This document shows, piece after piece, positions 10,502 through 22,380 of a stretch of 64,000 bases of DNA (position 1 is its first letter; each line of letters begins with the position of its first letter). Made by a program: the position numbers and the translations under genes. The notes below the pieces were generated by a model, which did no database searches, had not been told where the DNA came from, and was given only the letters and a program-made list of their open reading frames with translations. The stretch comes from Tetradesmus obliquus (Eukaryota; Chlorophyta; Chlorophyceae; Sphaeropleales; Scenedesmaceae): NCBI GenBank assembly GCA_030272155.1, contig CP126205.1, positions 3,522,501 through 3,586,500 of the forward strand. The letters run 5' to 3'.

Positions 10502-11592
10502 AAGCAAGAACATGCAAAGGTAAGCGGAGCGGCCTTCGAATTGTCGCTGCGGTCGAATTTTCGGTCCGGCGCGCGCACCGGCCCATTTTGGAAAGGTGCT
10601 TGGTGGACATCGTGAAAGTAAAATTATTGTTATAACTCTTTGTAAAATGTTGATATCTCAAAATTTAAGCCATACGAAAGTCCTGGCTTTTTTTTTTTTG
10701 AAGCAAGAACGTTACTGCTTTCTTTATTTTATTGTTCGAAAGTCCTGGCTGAAGGATGCGGGTTGGCAAGGGTGCCGGTGCACCGCCACTGGAAAGTCAC
10801 TGGTCGGCTAAAATTCCTACTGGTCGCTTTTCTCCCGTGCGTTCCGTCACCAAGCATGTGCGGCCTTCACCTGCGTAGGACCGACATGCAAAGGTAAGCT
10901 GAGCGGCCTTCGAATTGTCGCTGCGGTCGAATTTTCGGTCCGGCGCGCGCACCGGCCCATTTTGGAAAGGTGCTTGGAGGACATCGTGAAAATATAATTA
11001 TTGTTATAACTCTTTGTAAAATGTTGATTACTCAAAATTCAAGCCATACGAAAGTCCTGGCTGAAGGATGCGGGTTGGCAAGGGTGCCGGGGCACCGCCA
11101 CTGGAAAGTCACTGGTCGGCTAAAAATCCTACTGGTCGCTTTTCTCCCGTGCGTTCCGTCACCAAGCATGTGCGGCCTTCACCTGCCTAGGACCGACATG
11201 CAAAGGTAAGCGGAGCGGCCTTCGAATTGTCGCTGCGGTCGAATTTTCGGTCCGGCGCGCGCACCGGCCCATTTTGGAAAGGTGCTTGGTGGACATCGTG
11301 AAAGTATAATTATTGTTATAACTCTTTGTAAAATGTTGATTACTCAAAATTCAAGCCATACGAAAGTCCTGGCTGAAGGATGCGGGTTGGCAAGGGTGCC
11401 GGTGCACCGCCACTGGAAAGTCACTGGTCGGCTAAAAATCCTACTGGTCGCTTTTCTCCCGTACGTTCCGTCACCAAGCATGTGCGGCCTTCACCTGCCT
11501 AGGACCGACATGCAAAGGTAAGCGGAGCGGCCTTCGAATTGTCGCTGCGGTCGAATTTTCGGTCCGGCGCGCGCACCGGCCCATTTTGGAAA
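10229..11592. repeat. 312-bp satellite with near-tail-only LINE insertions
   Basis: Four units. At 10,471-10,510 lies a T run plus only ten LINE bases (gaagcaagaa), flanked by 'catgcaaaggt' on both sides. At about 10,688-10,735 lies the same T-rich tip as at 1,723. The stretch 10,512-11,580 is nearly the same as 1,559-2,600. Confidence 0.87.
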
Positions 11593-12049
11593 TTTTTTTT
11601 TTTTTTTTTTTTTTTTTGAAGCAAGAACGTTACAAGGGCGGACCTAAATAACCGTGCACTTGCTCCATAAAAAGATCCATTGAGAGAATGAGGCAACCTG
11701 TTCCGCACTCACTCCACAGGTCTCTTGTACCAAGAGACGCTGTCACACGATCATGCAGACAGCCCCTTGCGGAGCAGCCCCGAAAGGCATCCAGGACCTG
11801 ACCGAGTGCCCAGACTCCACTAAAATCACAGTCGCGCAATGACGTCCTGTGATGTGTGACAGACCGTGACTGGCCCTTGAAACAAAAACTGTCAGCATAG
11901 TGGAACTGTTATCTATCGCTGCATGGTGACTTGCACACCTCTAAAAGCTGCACTTTACAGGCAGCATTACGACACCTACACAAGACGCCTATTAATAGGT
12001 GACGGATTGTCGACACAGACAATCCCCACCTGACTATTCATAGACTATT
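11593..12049 (-). mobile_element. LINE 3' UTR copy with target-site duplication
   Basis: A T run at 11,593-11,617, then about 430 bp of 3' UTR in reverse. The flanks 'ccattttggaaa' match at 11,581-11,592 and 12,050-12,061. The body has the subfamily bases gggcggacctaaataaccgtg. Confidence 0.9.
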
Positions 12050-12102
12050 CCATTTTGGAAAGGTGCTTGGTGGACATCGTGAAAGTATAATTATTGTTAT
12101 TA

Positions 12103-12107
<5 letters not shown>

Positions 12108-12134
<27 letters not shown>

Positions 12135-12304
12135 GAAGCAAGAACGTTACAAGGCCTGACCTAAATAACAGTGCACTTGCTCCATAAAAAGATCCATTGA
12201 GAGAGTGAGGCAACCTGTTCCGCACTCACCCCACAGGTCTCTTGTACCAAGAGACACTGTCACACGATCATGCAGACAGCCCCGTGCGGAGCAGCCCCGA
12301 AAGG
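12108..12304 (-). mobile_element. LINE 3' end with target-site duplication
   Basis: A T run and about 170 bp of LINE 3' end, flanked by 'attactctt' on both sides. It has private changes (aaggcctgacc, cgtgcggagcag), so it is an older or separate lineage copy. Confidence 0.85.
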
Positions 12305-12914
12305 CATTACTCTTTGTAAAATGTTGATTACTCAAAATTCAAGCCATACGAAAGTCCTGGCTGAAGGATGCGGGTTGGCAAGGGTGCCGGTGCACCGCCA
12401 CTGGAAAGTCACTGGTCGGCTAAAAATCCTACTGGTCGCTTTTCTCCCGTACGTTCCGTCACCAAGCATGTGCGGCCTTCACCTGCCTAGGACCGACATG
12501 CAAAGGTAAGCGGAGCGGCCTTCGAATTGTCGCTGCGGTCGAATTTTCGGTCCGGCGCGCGCACCGGCCCATTTTGGACAGGTGCTTGGTGGACATCGTG
12601 AAAGTATAATTATTGTTATAACTCTTTGTAAAATGTTGATTACTCAAAATTCAAGCCATACGAAAGTCCTAGCTTTTTTTTATTGTTCGAAAGTCCTGGC
12701 TGAAGGATGCGGGTTGGCAAGGGTGCCGGTGCACCGCCACTGGAAGGTGCCGGTGCACCGCCACTGGAAAGTCACTGGTCGGCTAAAATTCCTACTGGTC
12801 GCTTTTCTCCCGTACGTTCCGTCACCAAGCATGTGCGGCCTTCACCTGCCTAGGACCGACATGCAAAGGTAAGCGGAGCGGCCTTCAAATTGTCGCTGCG
12901 GTCGAATTTTCGGT
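12305..12914. repeat. 312-bp satellite, two units
   Basis: Collinear with 2,345-2,955, including the small T insertion (about 12,674), the 26-bp internal duplication and the private base change 'ccttcaaattg'. It is therefore a segmental copy of that block. Confidence 0.88.
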
Positions 12915-13570
12915 CCAGTCACGGTCTGTCACACATCACAGGACGTCATTGCGCGACTGCGGAACAGGTTGCCTCACTCTCTCAATGGATCTTTTTATGG
13001 AGCAAGTGCACAGTTATTTAGGTCAGCCCTTGTAACGTTCTTGCTTCAAAAAAAAAAAAAAAAAAAAAAATTGCGCGACTGCGATTTTTTTTTTTTTTTT
13101 TTTTTTTTGAAGCAAGAACGTTACAAGGGCTGACCTAAATAACTGTGCACTTGCTCCATAAAAAGATCCATTGAGAGAGTGAGGCAACCTGTTCCGCACT
13201 CACTCCACAGGTCTCTTGTACCAAGAGACGCTGTCACACGATCATGCAGACAGCCCCTTGCGACTGCGATTTTAGTGGAGTCTGGGCACTCGGTCAGGTC
13301 CTGGATGCCTTTCGGGGCTGCTCCGCAAGGGGCTGTCTGCATGATCGTGTGACAGCGTCTCTTGGTACAAGAGACCTGTGGAGTGAGTGCGGAACAGGTT
13401 GCCTCACTCTCTCAATGGATCTTTTTATGGAGCAAGTGCACAGTTATTTAGGTCAGCCCTTGTAACGTTCTTGCTTCCAAAAAAAAAAAAAAAAAAAAAA
13501 AATTGCGCGACTGTGATTTTTTTTTGTTTGAAGCAAGAACGTTACAAGGGCTAACCAAAATAACTGTGCA
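12915..13570. mobile_element. Nested LINE cluster
   Basis: An outer plus copy is interrupted by a 5'-truncated plus copy at about 12,962-13,068 (duplication attgcgcgactgcg) and by a minus copy at about 13,085-13,262 (duplication gcgactgcgatttt). It then runs on to its own tail at 13,479-13,502. A short minus tip follows (13,519-13,570). The same arrangement, expanded by further insertions, is at 2,956-7,046, so this is the simpler version of that nest. Confidence 0.82.
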
Positions 13571-14165
13571 CTGGCTGAAGGATGCGGGTTGGCAAGGGTG
13601 CCGGTGCACCGCCACAGGAAAGTCACTGGTCGGCTAAAATTCCTACTGGTCGTTTTTCTCCCGTACGTTCCATCACCAAGCATGTGAGGCCTTCAATTGC
13701 TTAGGACCGACATGCAAAGGTAAGTGGAACGGCCTTCGAATTGTCGCTGCGGTCGAATTTGTGGTCCGGCGCGCGCACCGGCCCATTTTGGAAAGGTGCT
13801 TGGTGGACATCGCAAGTGCACAGTTATTTAGGTCAACCCTTGTAACGTTCTTGCTTCAAAAAAAAAAAAGTATAATTATTGTTATAACTCTTTGTAAAAT
13901 GTTGATTTCTCAAAATTCAAGCCATACGAAAGTCCTGGCTGAAGGATGCGGGATGGCAAGGGTGCCGGTGCACCGCCACTGGAAAGTCACTGGTCGGCTA
14001 AAAATCCTACTGGTCGCTTTTCTCCCGTGCGTTCCGTCACCAAGCATGTGCGGCCTTCACCTGCCTAGGACCGACATGCAAAGGTAAGCGGAGCGGCCTT
14101 CGAATTGTTGCTGCGGTCGAATTTTCGGTCCGGCGCGCGCACCGGCCCATTTTGGAAAGGTGCTT
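13571..14165. repeat. 312-bp satellite with a short LINE tip
   Basis: Collinear with 7,047-7,639, including the plus LINE tip (about 13,812-13,869) and the same diverged unit. Confidence 0.86.
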
Positions 14166-14184
14166 TCTTTTTTTTTTTTTTTTT

Positions 14185-14218
<34 letters not shown>

Positions 14219-15041
14219 AAGCAAGAACGTTACAAGGGCTGACCTAAATAACTGTGCACTTGCTCCATAAAAAGATCCATTGAGAGAGTGAGGCAACCTG
14301 TTCCGCACTCACTCCACAGGTCTCTTGTACCAAGAGACGCTGTCACACGATCATGCAGACAGCCCCTTGCGGAGCAGCCCCGAAAGGCATCCAGGACCTG
14401 ACCGAGTGCCCAGACTCCACTAAAATCACAGTCGCGCAATGACGTCCTGTGATGTGTGACAGACCGTGACTGGCCCTTGAAACAAAATCTGTCCATGGCG
14501 TAACTGTCAGCTATCACTGCATGGTGACTTGTACACCTCTACAAGCTGCACTTTACATGGCAGCATTACGACACCTACACAAGACGCCTATTAATAGGTG
14601 ACGGATTGTCGACACAGACAATCCCCACCTGACTATTCATTGACTCTCCACTTCATGCAAAGCACATCCTGCTACTGACCGAACATACACCTATGAGATA
14701 TGTGGCATTCTGTAGGAAATGACACCACCTCAGGCACACAAAGCCACACACACACAAACTTATCCACACATGCTGCACACATCCTCGTACACTGCTACCC
14801 ACACGCACGCATACATAACGTACTCTGCTACCCACTCACATGCATACATAACGTATCCCGGCCATCAACTTAGCCTTTGCCATACTATTTTGCAACACAT
14901 CACAACGAGGAACGACGGCCACTACTCCAACGAATGCATTGTACACCCCGCCCGAACCGTCAAAACAGACCACCACGCCTCGTAGACCCGTGCCCAATCC
15001 ATCCCTCACATGCCAGCCGCGCTGGCCCGAACCTTGATGCG

Positions 15042-15042
<1 letters not shown>

Positions 15043-15073
<31 letters not shown>

Positions 15074-16496
15074 CCAAGGACAGCACCAGCAACAGCAGCA
15101 GCAGCAGCAATCGCGAAGCACGCCGTCATGGTACCTGGTGGGGGCTTGGGCAGACATTCGTGTAGATCCTAGTGTATGGGGGATGGGGTTTGCTGTCAGC
15201 TTGCTGCAGTTCACGCCAAAGGTGGCAACATGCAGGCTGCTGCAGGAGCAATGCAGTCGGCAGTGCAAAGAGGGATGGGTATCAGGTGTCGGCATGCGCC
15301 CGCGCCTGTGGCGCAACCGCCTGGGTGCTGAGGCGCCACAGGACGGCTTGCAGGAGATGGAGGCAGCTCAGAAACGGTCCTTCCAGCAAATGCAGCAAAA
15401 TAGCGAGGCGCCTGGCAATCGTAGCAGCAGCAGCAGTGGCAGCCAGCGGTTTAGCGACGCAGCTATGATGGCGGCTTACCATGCGTCCTGGATGGATCCG
15501 TCCAGGGAGCGGGAGCTGCCAAGACAGCGCGCGGCAACAGCAGCAGCAGTAGTCACGGCTCAACGGCAGCAACAGGAGCAGCAACAACAGCGCATCAGCT
15601 GCCCAGCACACAATGATCTACTGGACCCGATCACTCACTCCATGGGTGCTGCCAATGCCAGGCAGCACCGCTGGGTGGCGAGTTATCAGCGGCTAAAAGA
15701 CACCCAGCTGCCGAGGCGGCTGCGAGTGTTTGGCTGGCGGCTTCTGCATGCAGGAGTGAAGGTAGGCGCACGGCGCATGCTGGCATCCAGCAGGCACGCG
15801 CCGGCTCACTTTACTTGCCCAGCACAGCAGTGCCAGCAGCCGCAGCAACTGGAGACCCTCACCCACTTGTTAGTGAAGTGCCCTGTAGCTGCAGCAGCGT
15901 GGCAGTGGTACGCGCAAAAGGTGTGGCAGCGTGTGCAGCCCGGAGCAGTGGTCCCTGTTAATAACAGCCGTCTGCTGCTGCTGGATGACTTCAGTGTGTG
16001 GGCGCCGCCAGCAGGACAGCAGCAGATGTGGACGCAGCTGCGTCTGCTGCTGCTGGAGTCCATTTGGGTGGTGCGCTGCAGCAGCATCAGGCCTGGCGTG
16101 ATTGTGGCCAGTGCAGATGGCAGCGATGGCAGCGGCAGCCGCAATGCAGGCAGCAATTCTCAATCTCAGAGCCACGGCATCAGCGATGCAGAGGACAGCA
16201 GCAGCAACAGCAGCAGCATGGGCAGTCAACGGGGTACAACCGGCGAGCCGGGCAGCTCATCATACGCTGCTAAGGCTGTGGCGTGTAGGTTTCTGGCAGA
16301 GCTGCGGCAGCAAATTCAGAGGGAGTGGGATAGGGTGGAAGTAGATGTTAGGATAGGTTGTGGGATACCGTTTGCATGGCTGCAGGGACGGTCGCCTGAG
16401 ATCAAACTTGTTGACTTTGAGCAGAAGTGGGGAGCACTGTATAGGATGGGCGCAAATGGGCGCATCAAGGTTCGGGCCAGCGCGGCTGGCATGTGA
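15043..16496 (+). pseudogene. LINE ORF2 C-terminal region
   Basis: The open frame formally begins with an ATG at 14,877, but its first ~55 codons are antisense 3' UTR of the host LINE and are an artefact of nesting. From 15,043 it encodes a Gln run, WYLVGAWADIRVDPSVWGMG, a Ser-rich linker, LPRRLRVFGWRLLHAGVKVG, CX4C (CPAQQC), ETLTHLLVKCPVAAAAWQWY (HX4C) and a C-terminal tail shared with all copies. The zinc-knuckle-like arrangement and preceding FGWRLLH motif fit the zf-RVT region of LINE ORF2. The activity of this fragment alone is nil. Confidence 0.75.
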
Positions 16497-17284
16497 GGGA
16501 TGGATTGGGCACGGGTCTACGAGGCGTGGTGGTCTGTTTTGACGGTTCGGGCAGGGTGTACAATGCATTCGTTGGAGTAGTGGCCGTCGTTCCTCGTTGT
16601 GATGTGTTGCAAAATAGTATGGCAAAGGCTAAGTTGATGGCCGGGATACGTTATGTATGCATGTGAGTGGGTAGCAGAGTACGTTATGTATGCGTGCGTG
16701 TGGGTAGCAGAGTACGAGGATGTGTGCAGCATGTGTGGATAAGTTTGTGTGTGTGTGGCTTTGTGTGCCTGAGGTGGTGTCATTTCCTACAGAATGCCAC
16801 ATATCTCATAGGGGTGTGTTCGGTCAGTAGCAGGATGTGCTTTGCATGAAGTGGAGAGTCTATGAATAGTCAGGTGGGGATTGTCTGTGTCGACAATCCG
16901 TCACCTATTAATAGGCGTCTTGTGTAGGTGTCGTAATGCTGCCTGTAAAGTGCAGCTTTTAGAGGTGTGCAAGTCACCATGCAGCGATAGATAACAGTTA
17001 CACTATGCTGACAGTTTTTGTTTCAAGGGCCAGTCACGGTCTGTCACACATCACAGGACGTCATTGCGCGACTGTGATTTTAGTGGAGTCTGGGCACTCG
17101 GTCAGGTCCTGGATGCCTTTCGGGGCTGCTCCGCAAGGGGCTGTCTGCAAGATCGTGTGACAGCGTCTCTTGGTACAAGAGACCTGTGGAGTGAGTGCGG
17201 AACAGGTTGCCTCATTCTCTCAATGGATCTTTTTATGGAGCAAGTGCACAGTTATTTAGGTCCGCCCTTGTAACGTTCTTGCTT

Positions 17285-17326
<42 letters not shown>
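15043..17326 (+). mobile_element. Longest LINE copy (2.28 kb) with 40-bp poly(A)
   Basis: This is the best reference for the family's 3' half: about 484 ORF2 codons, a stop at 16,494-16,496, a 790-bp 3' UTR, then 40 A. The 3' UTR holds the palindrome CCTATTAATAGG, a GT-rich stretch, and near the end an 8-bp-stem hairpin (gtctcttg-gta-caagagac). It is truncated at the 5' end inside a CAG run of ORF2. No RT or endonuclease coding sequence is present anywhere in this window. Confidence 0.9.
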
Positions 17327-17330
<4 letters not shown>

Positions 17331-17801
17331 GATGCGCCCATTTGCGCCCATCCTATACAGTGCTCCCCACTTCTGCTCAAAGTCAACAAGTTTGATCTCA
17401 GGCGACCTTCCCTGCAGCCATGCAAACGGTATCCCACAACCTATCCTAACATCTACTTCCACCCTATCCCACTCCCTCTGAATTTGCTGCCGCAGCTCTG
17501 CCAGAAACCTACACGCCACAGCCTTAGCAGCGTATGATGAGCTGCCCGGCTCGCCAGTTGTACCCCGTTGACTGCCCATGCTGCTGCTGTTGCTGCTGCT
17601 GTCCTCTGCATCGCTGATGCCGTGGCTCTGAGATTGAGAATTGCTGCCTGCATTGCGGCTGCCGCTGCCATCGCTGCCATCTGCACTGGCCACAATCACG
17701 CCAGCCCTGATGCTGCTGCAGCGCACCACCCAAATGGACTCCAGCAGCAGCAGACGCAGCTGCGTCCACATCTGCTGCTGCCCTGCTGGCGGGGCCCACA
17801 C
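17256..17801 (-). pseudogene. LINE ORF2 C-terminal fragment continuing into a nested LINE tail
   Basis: About 150 codons of ORF2 C-terminus in the level-2 minus copy. The frame enters the poly(A) tract of the nested copy as a poly-Phe run, which is an artefact. It stops short of the usual ORF2 end because the rest lies beyond the insertion, at 15,042 and below. Confidence 0.7.
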
Positions 17802-17978
17802 TTTTTTTTATTTTTTTTTTTTTTTATTTTTTATTTTTTTATTTTTTTTTTTTTTTATTTTGAAGCAAGAACGTTACAAGGGCGGACCTAAATAACTGTG
17901 CACTTGCTCCATAAAAAGATCCATTGAGAGAATGAGGCAACCTGTTCCGCACTCACTCCACAGGTCTCTTGTACCAAG

Positions 17979-18699
17979 AAAGGTGCTTGGTGGACATCGT
18001 GAAAGTATAATTATTGTTATAACTCTTTGTAAAATGTTGATATCTCAAAATTCAAGCCATACGAAAGTCCTGGCTGAAGGATGCGGGTTGGCAAGGGTGC
18101 CGGTGCACCGCCACTGGAAAGTCACTGGTCGGCTAAAAATCCTACTGGTCGCTTTTCTCCCGTGCGTTCCGTCACCAAGCATGTGCGGCCTTCACCTGCC
18201 TAGGACCGGCATGCAAAGGTAAGCGGAGCGGCCTTCGAATTGTCGCTGCGGTCGAATTTTCGGTCCGGCGCGCGCACCGGCCCATTTTGGAAAGGTGCTT
18301 GGTGGACATCGTGAAAGTATAATTATTGTTATTACTCTTTGTAAAATGTTGATATCTCAAAATTCAAGCCATACGAAAGTCCTGGCTGAAGGATGCGGGT
18401 TGGCAAGGGTGCCGGTGCACCGCCACTGGAAAGTCACTGGTCGGCTAAAATTCCTACTGGTCGCTTTTCTCCCGTACATTCCGTCACCAAGCATGTGCGG
18501 CCTTCACCTGCCTAGGACCGACATGCAAAGGTAAGCGGAGCGGCCTTCGAATTGTCGCTGCGGTCGAATTTTCGGTCCGGCGCGCGCACCGGCCCATTTT
18601 GGAAAGGTGCTTGGTGGACATCGTGAAAGTATAATTATTGTTATAACTCTTTGTAAAATGTTGATATCTCAAAATTCAAGCCATACGAAAGTCCTGGCT
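17979..18699. repeat. 312-bp satellite, over two units
   Basis: Intact head-to-tail units between two LINE insertions. Confidence 0.9.
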
Positions 18700-20366
18700 T
18701 TTTTTTTTTTTTTTTTTTTTTTTTTTGAAGCAAGAACGTTACAAGGGCTGACCTAAATAACTGTGCACTTGCTCCATAAAAAGATCCATTGAGAGAGTGA
18801 GGCAACCTGTTCCGCACTCACTCCACAGGTCTCTTGTACCAAGAGACGCTGTCACACGATCATGCAGACAGCCCCTTGCGGAGCAGCCCCGAAAGGCATC
18901 CAGGACCTGACCGAGTGCCCAGACTCCACTAAAATCACAGTCGCGCAATGACGTCCTGTGATGTGTGACAGACCGTGACTGGCCCTTGAATCAAAATCCG
19001 TCCATGGCGCAACTGTCAGCTATCACTGCATGGTGACTTGTACACCTCTACAAGCTGCACTTTACAGACAGCATTACGACACCTACACAAGACGCCTATT
19101 AATAGGTGACGGATTGTCGACACAGACAATCCCCACCTGACTATTCATTGACTCTCCACTTCATGCAAAGCACATCCTGCTACTGACCGAACATACACCT
19201 ATGAGATATGTGGCATTCTGCAGGAAATGACACCAAATCAGGCACACAAAGCCACACACACACAAACTTATCCACACATGCTGCCCACATCCTCGTACTG
19301 TGCTACCCACACGCACGCATACATAACGTACTCTGAAAGTCCTGGCTGAAGGATGCGGGTTGGCAAGGGTGCCGGTGCACCGCCACTGGAAAGTCACTGG
19401 TCGGCTAAAATTCCTACTGGTCGCTTTTCTCCCGTACGTTCCGTCACCAAGCATGTGCGGCCTTCACCTGCCTAGGACCGACATGCAAAGGTAAGCGGAG
19501 TCTGGGCACTCGGTCAGGTCCTGGATGCCTTTCGGGGCTGCTCCGCAAGGGGCTGTCTGCATGATCGTGTGACAGCGTGAGGGATGGATTGGGCACGGGT
19601 CTACGAGGCGGGGTGGTCTGTTTTGACGGTTCGGGCAGGGTGTACAATGCATTCGTTGGAGTAGTGGCCGTCGTTCCTCGTTGTGATGTGTTGCAAAATA
19701 GTATGGCAAAGGCTAAGTTGATGGCCGGGATACGTTATGTATGCATGTGAGTGGGTAGCAGAGTACGTTATGTATGCGTGCGTGTGGGTAGCACATTACG
19801 AGGATGTGGGCAGCATGTGTGGATAAGTTTGTGTGTGTGTGGCTTTGTGTGCCTGATTTGGTGTCATTTCCTGCAGAATGCCACATATCTCATAGGTGTA
19901 TGTTCGGTCAGTAGCAGGATGTGCTTTGCATGAAGTGGAGAGTCAATGAATAGTCAGGTGGGGATTGTCTGTGTCGACAATCCGTCACCTATTAATAGGC
20001 GTCTTGTGTAGGTGTCGTAATGCTGCCTGTAAAGTGCAGCTTGTAGAGGTGTACAAGTCACCATGCAGTGATAGCTGACAGTTGCGCCATGGACGGATTT
20101 TGATTCAAGGGCCAGTCACGGTCTGTCACACATCACAGGACGTCATTGCGCGACTGTGATTTTAGTGGAGTCTGGGCACTCGGTCAGGTCCTGGATGCCT
20201 TTCGGGGCTGCTCCGCAAGGGGCTGTCTGCATGATCGTGTGACAGCGTCTCTTGGTACAAGAGACCTGTGGAGTGAGTGCGGAACAGGTTGCCTCACTCT
20301 CTCAATGGATCTTTTTATGGAGCAAGTGCACAGTTATTTAGGTCAGCCCTTGTAACGTTCTTGCTT

Positions 20367-20401
<35 letters not shown>

Positions 20402-20525
20402 CAGCGTCTCTTGGTACAAGAGACCTGTGGAGTGAGTGCGGAACAGGTTGCCTCATTCTCTCAATGGATCTTTTTATGGAGCAAGTGCACGGTTATTTAG
20501 GTCCGCCCTTGTAACGTTCTTGCTT

Positions 20526-20559
<34 letters not shown>
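18700..20559. mobile_element. LINE cluster: minus copy, satellite scrap, nested plus copies
   Basis: A minus 3' UTR copy at 18,700-19,334 has 'gaaagtcctggct' on both sides. A satellite scrap lies at 19,335-19,500. An outer plus copy is split as 19,501-19,578 and 20,400-20,559 (duplication aaaggtaagcggag, tail 20,527-20,559). An inner plus copy at 19,579-20,399 starts at the ORF2 stop region, ends in a 32-A tail and has the duplication gacagcgt. Confidence 0.85.
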
Positions 20560-20561
<2 letters not shown>

Positions 20562-20990
20562 TAAGCGGAGCGGCCTTCGAATTGTCGCTGCGGTCGAATT
20601 TTCGGTCCGGCGCGCGCACCGGCCCATTTTGGAAAGGTGCTTGGTGGACATCGTGAAAGTAAAATTATTGTTATAACTCTTTGTAAAATGTTGATATCTC
20701 AAAATTTAAGCCATACGAAAGTCCTGGCTTTTTTTTTTTGAAGCAAGAACGTTACTGCTTTCTTTATTTTATTGTTCGAAAGTCCTGGCTGAAGGATGCG
20801 GGTTGGCAAGGGTGCTGGTGCACCGCCACTGGAAAGTCACTGGTCGGCTAAAATTCCTACTGGTCGCTTTTCTCCCGTACGTTCCGTCACCAAGCATGTG
20901 CGGCCTTCACCTGCCTAGGACCGACATGCAAAGGTAAGCGGAGCGGCCTTCGAATTGTCGCTGCGGTCAAATTTTCGGTCCGTCTTGCTT

Positions 20991-21030
<40 letters not shown>

Positions 21031-21705
21031 CCGGTCCGGCGCGCGCACCGGCCCATTTTGGAAAGGTGCTTGGAGGACATCGTGAAAATATAATTATTGT
21101 TATAACTCTTTGTAAAATGTTGATTACTCAAAATTCAAGCCATACGAAAGTCCTGGCTGAAGGATGCGGGTTGGCAAGGGTGCCGGGGCACCGCCACTGG
21201 AAAGTCACTGGTCGGCTAAAAATCCTACTGGTCGCTTTTCTCCCGTGCGTTCCGTCACCAAGCATGTGCGGCCTTCACCTGCCTAGGACCGACATGCAAA
21301 GGTAAGCGGAGCGGCCTTCGAATTGTCGCTGCGGTCGAATTTTCGGTCCGGCGCGCGCACCGGCCCATTTTGGAAAGGTGCTTGGTGGACATCGTGAAAG
21401 TATAATTATTGTTATTACTCTTTGTAAAATGTTGATTACTCAAAATTCAAGCCATACGAAAGTCCTGGCTGAAGGATGCGGGTTGGCAAGGGTGCCGGTG
21501 CACCGCCACTGGAAAGTCACTGGTCGGCTAAAATTCCTACTGGTCGCTTTTCTCCCGTACGTTCCGTCACCAAGCATGTGCGGCCTTCACCTGCCTAGGA
21601 CCGACATGCAAAGGTAAGCGGAGCGGCCTTCGAATTGTCGCTGCGGTCGAATTTTCGGTCCGGCGCGCGCACCGGCCCATTTTGGAAAGGTGCTTGGTGG
21701 ACATC

Positions 21706-21706
<1 letters not shown>
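20560..21706. repeat. 312-bp satellite with LINE tips
   Basis: About three and a half units. Tip insertions lie at about 20,729-20,777 (minus) and 20,985-21,028 (gtcttgcttc plus an A run). The block is repeated almost exactly at 22,540-23,520. Confidence 0.88.
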
Positions 21707-21743
<37 letters not shown>

Positions 21744-22380
21744 AAGCAAGAACGTTACAAGGGCTGACCTAAATAACTGTGCACTTGCTCCATAAAAAGA
21801 TCCATTGAGAGAGTGAGGCAACCTGTTCCGCACTCACTCCACAGGTCTCTTGTACCAAGAGACGCTGTCACACGATCATGCAGACAGCCCCTTGCGGAGC
21901 AGCCCCGAAAGGCATCCAGGACCTGACCGAGTGCCCAGACTCCACTAAAATCACAGTCGCGCAATGACGTCCTGTGATGTGTGACAGACCGTGACTGGCC
22001 CTTGAATCAAAATCCGTCCATGGCGCAACTGTCAGCTATCACTGCATGGTTTTTTTTTTTTTTTTTTTTCACTGCATGGTGACTTGTACACCTCTACAAG
22101 CTGCACTTTACAGACAGCATTACGACACCTACACAAGACGCCTATTAATAGGTGACGGATTGTCGACACAGACAATCCCCACCTGACTATTCATTGACTC
22201 TCCACTTCATGCAAAGCACATCCTGCTACTGACCGAACATACACCTATGAGATATGTGGCATTCTGCAGGAAATGACACCAAATCAGGCACACAAAGCCA
22301 CACACACACAAACTTATCCACACATGCTGCCCACATCCTCGTACTGTGCTACCCACACGCACGCATACATAACGTACTCT
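21707..22380 (-). mobile_element. LINE 3' UTR copy with mismatched flanks
   Basis: The body is nearly the same as 18,727-19,334 and shares its right junction (tactct|gaaagtcc). Its left junction is that of the 8,115 insertion (ggacatcgt|T run). No duplication matches across it, and about 85 bp of satellite is missing. A recombinant between two LINE insertions explains this best. It also carries a tail-only insertion: a T run at about 22,051-22,069 between two copies of cactgcatggt. Confidence 0.82.

Larger units (their letters stand above)
14166..17978. mobile_element. Three-level LINE nest with readable duplications
   Basis: Level 1 is a short minus LINE (body 17,861-17,978) inserted in satellite, with 'aaaggtgctt' at 14,156-14,165 and 17,979-17,988. 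Level 2 is a minus LINE (14,218-15,042 plus 17,327-17,802) inserted in the T tract of level 1. Level 3 is a plus LINE (15,043-17,326) inserted in level 2, with 'ccttgatgcgc' at 15,032-15,042 and 17,327-17,337. The T tracts at both outer ends carry scattered A, as expected of the oldest tail. Confidence 0.85.

Noticed and set aside
14877..15042. N-terminal ~55 codons of the 539-codon LINE frame
   Set aside because: This is antisense LINE 3' UTR of the host copy joined by nested insertion, as the flanking duplication shows.
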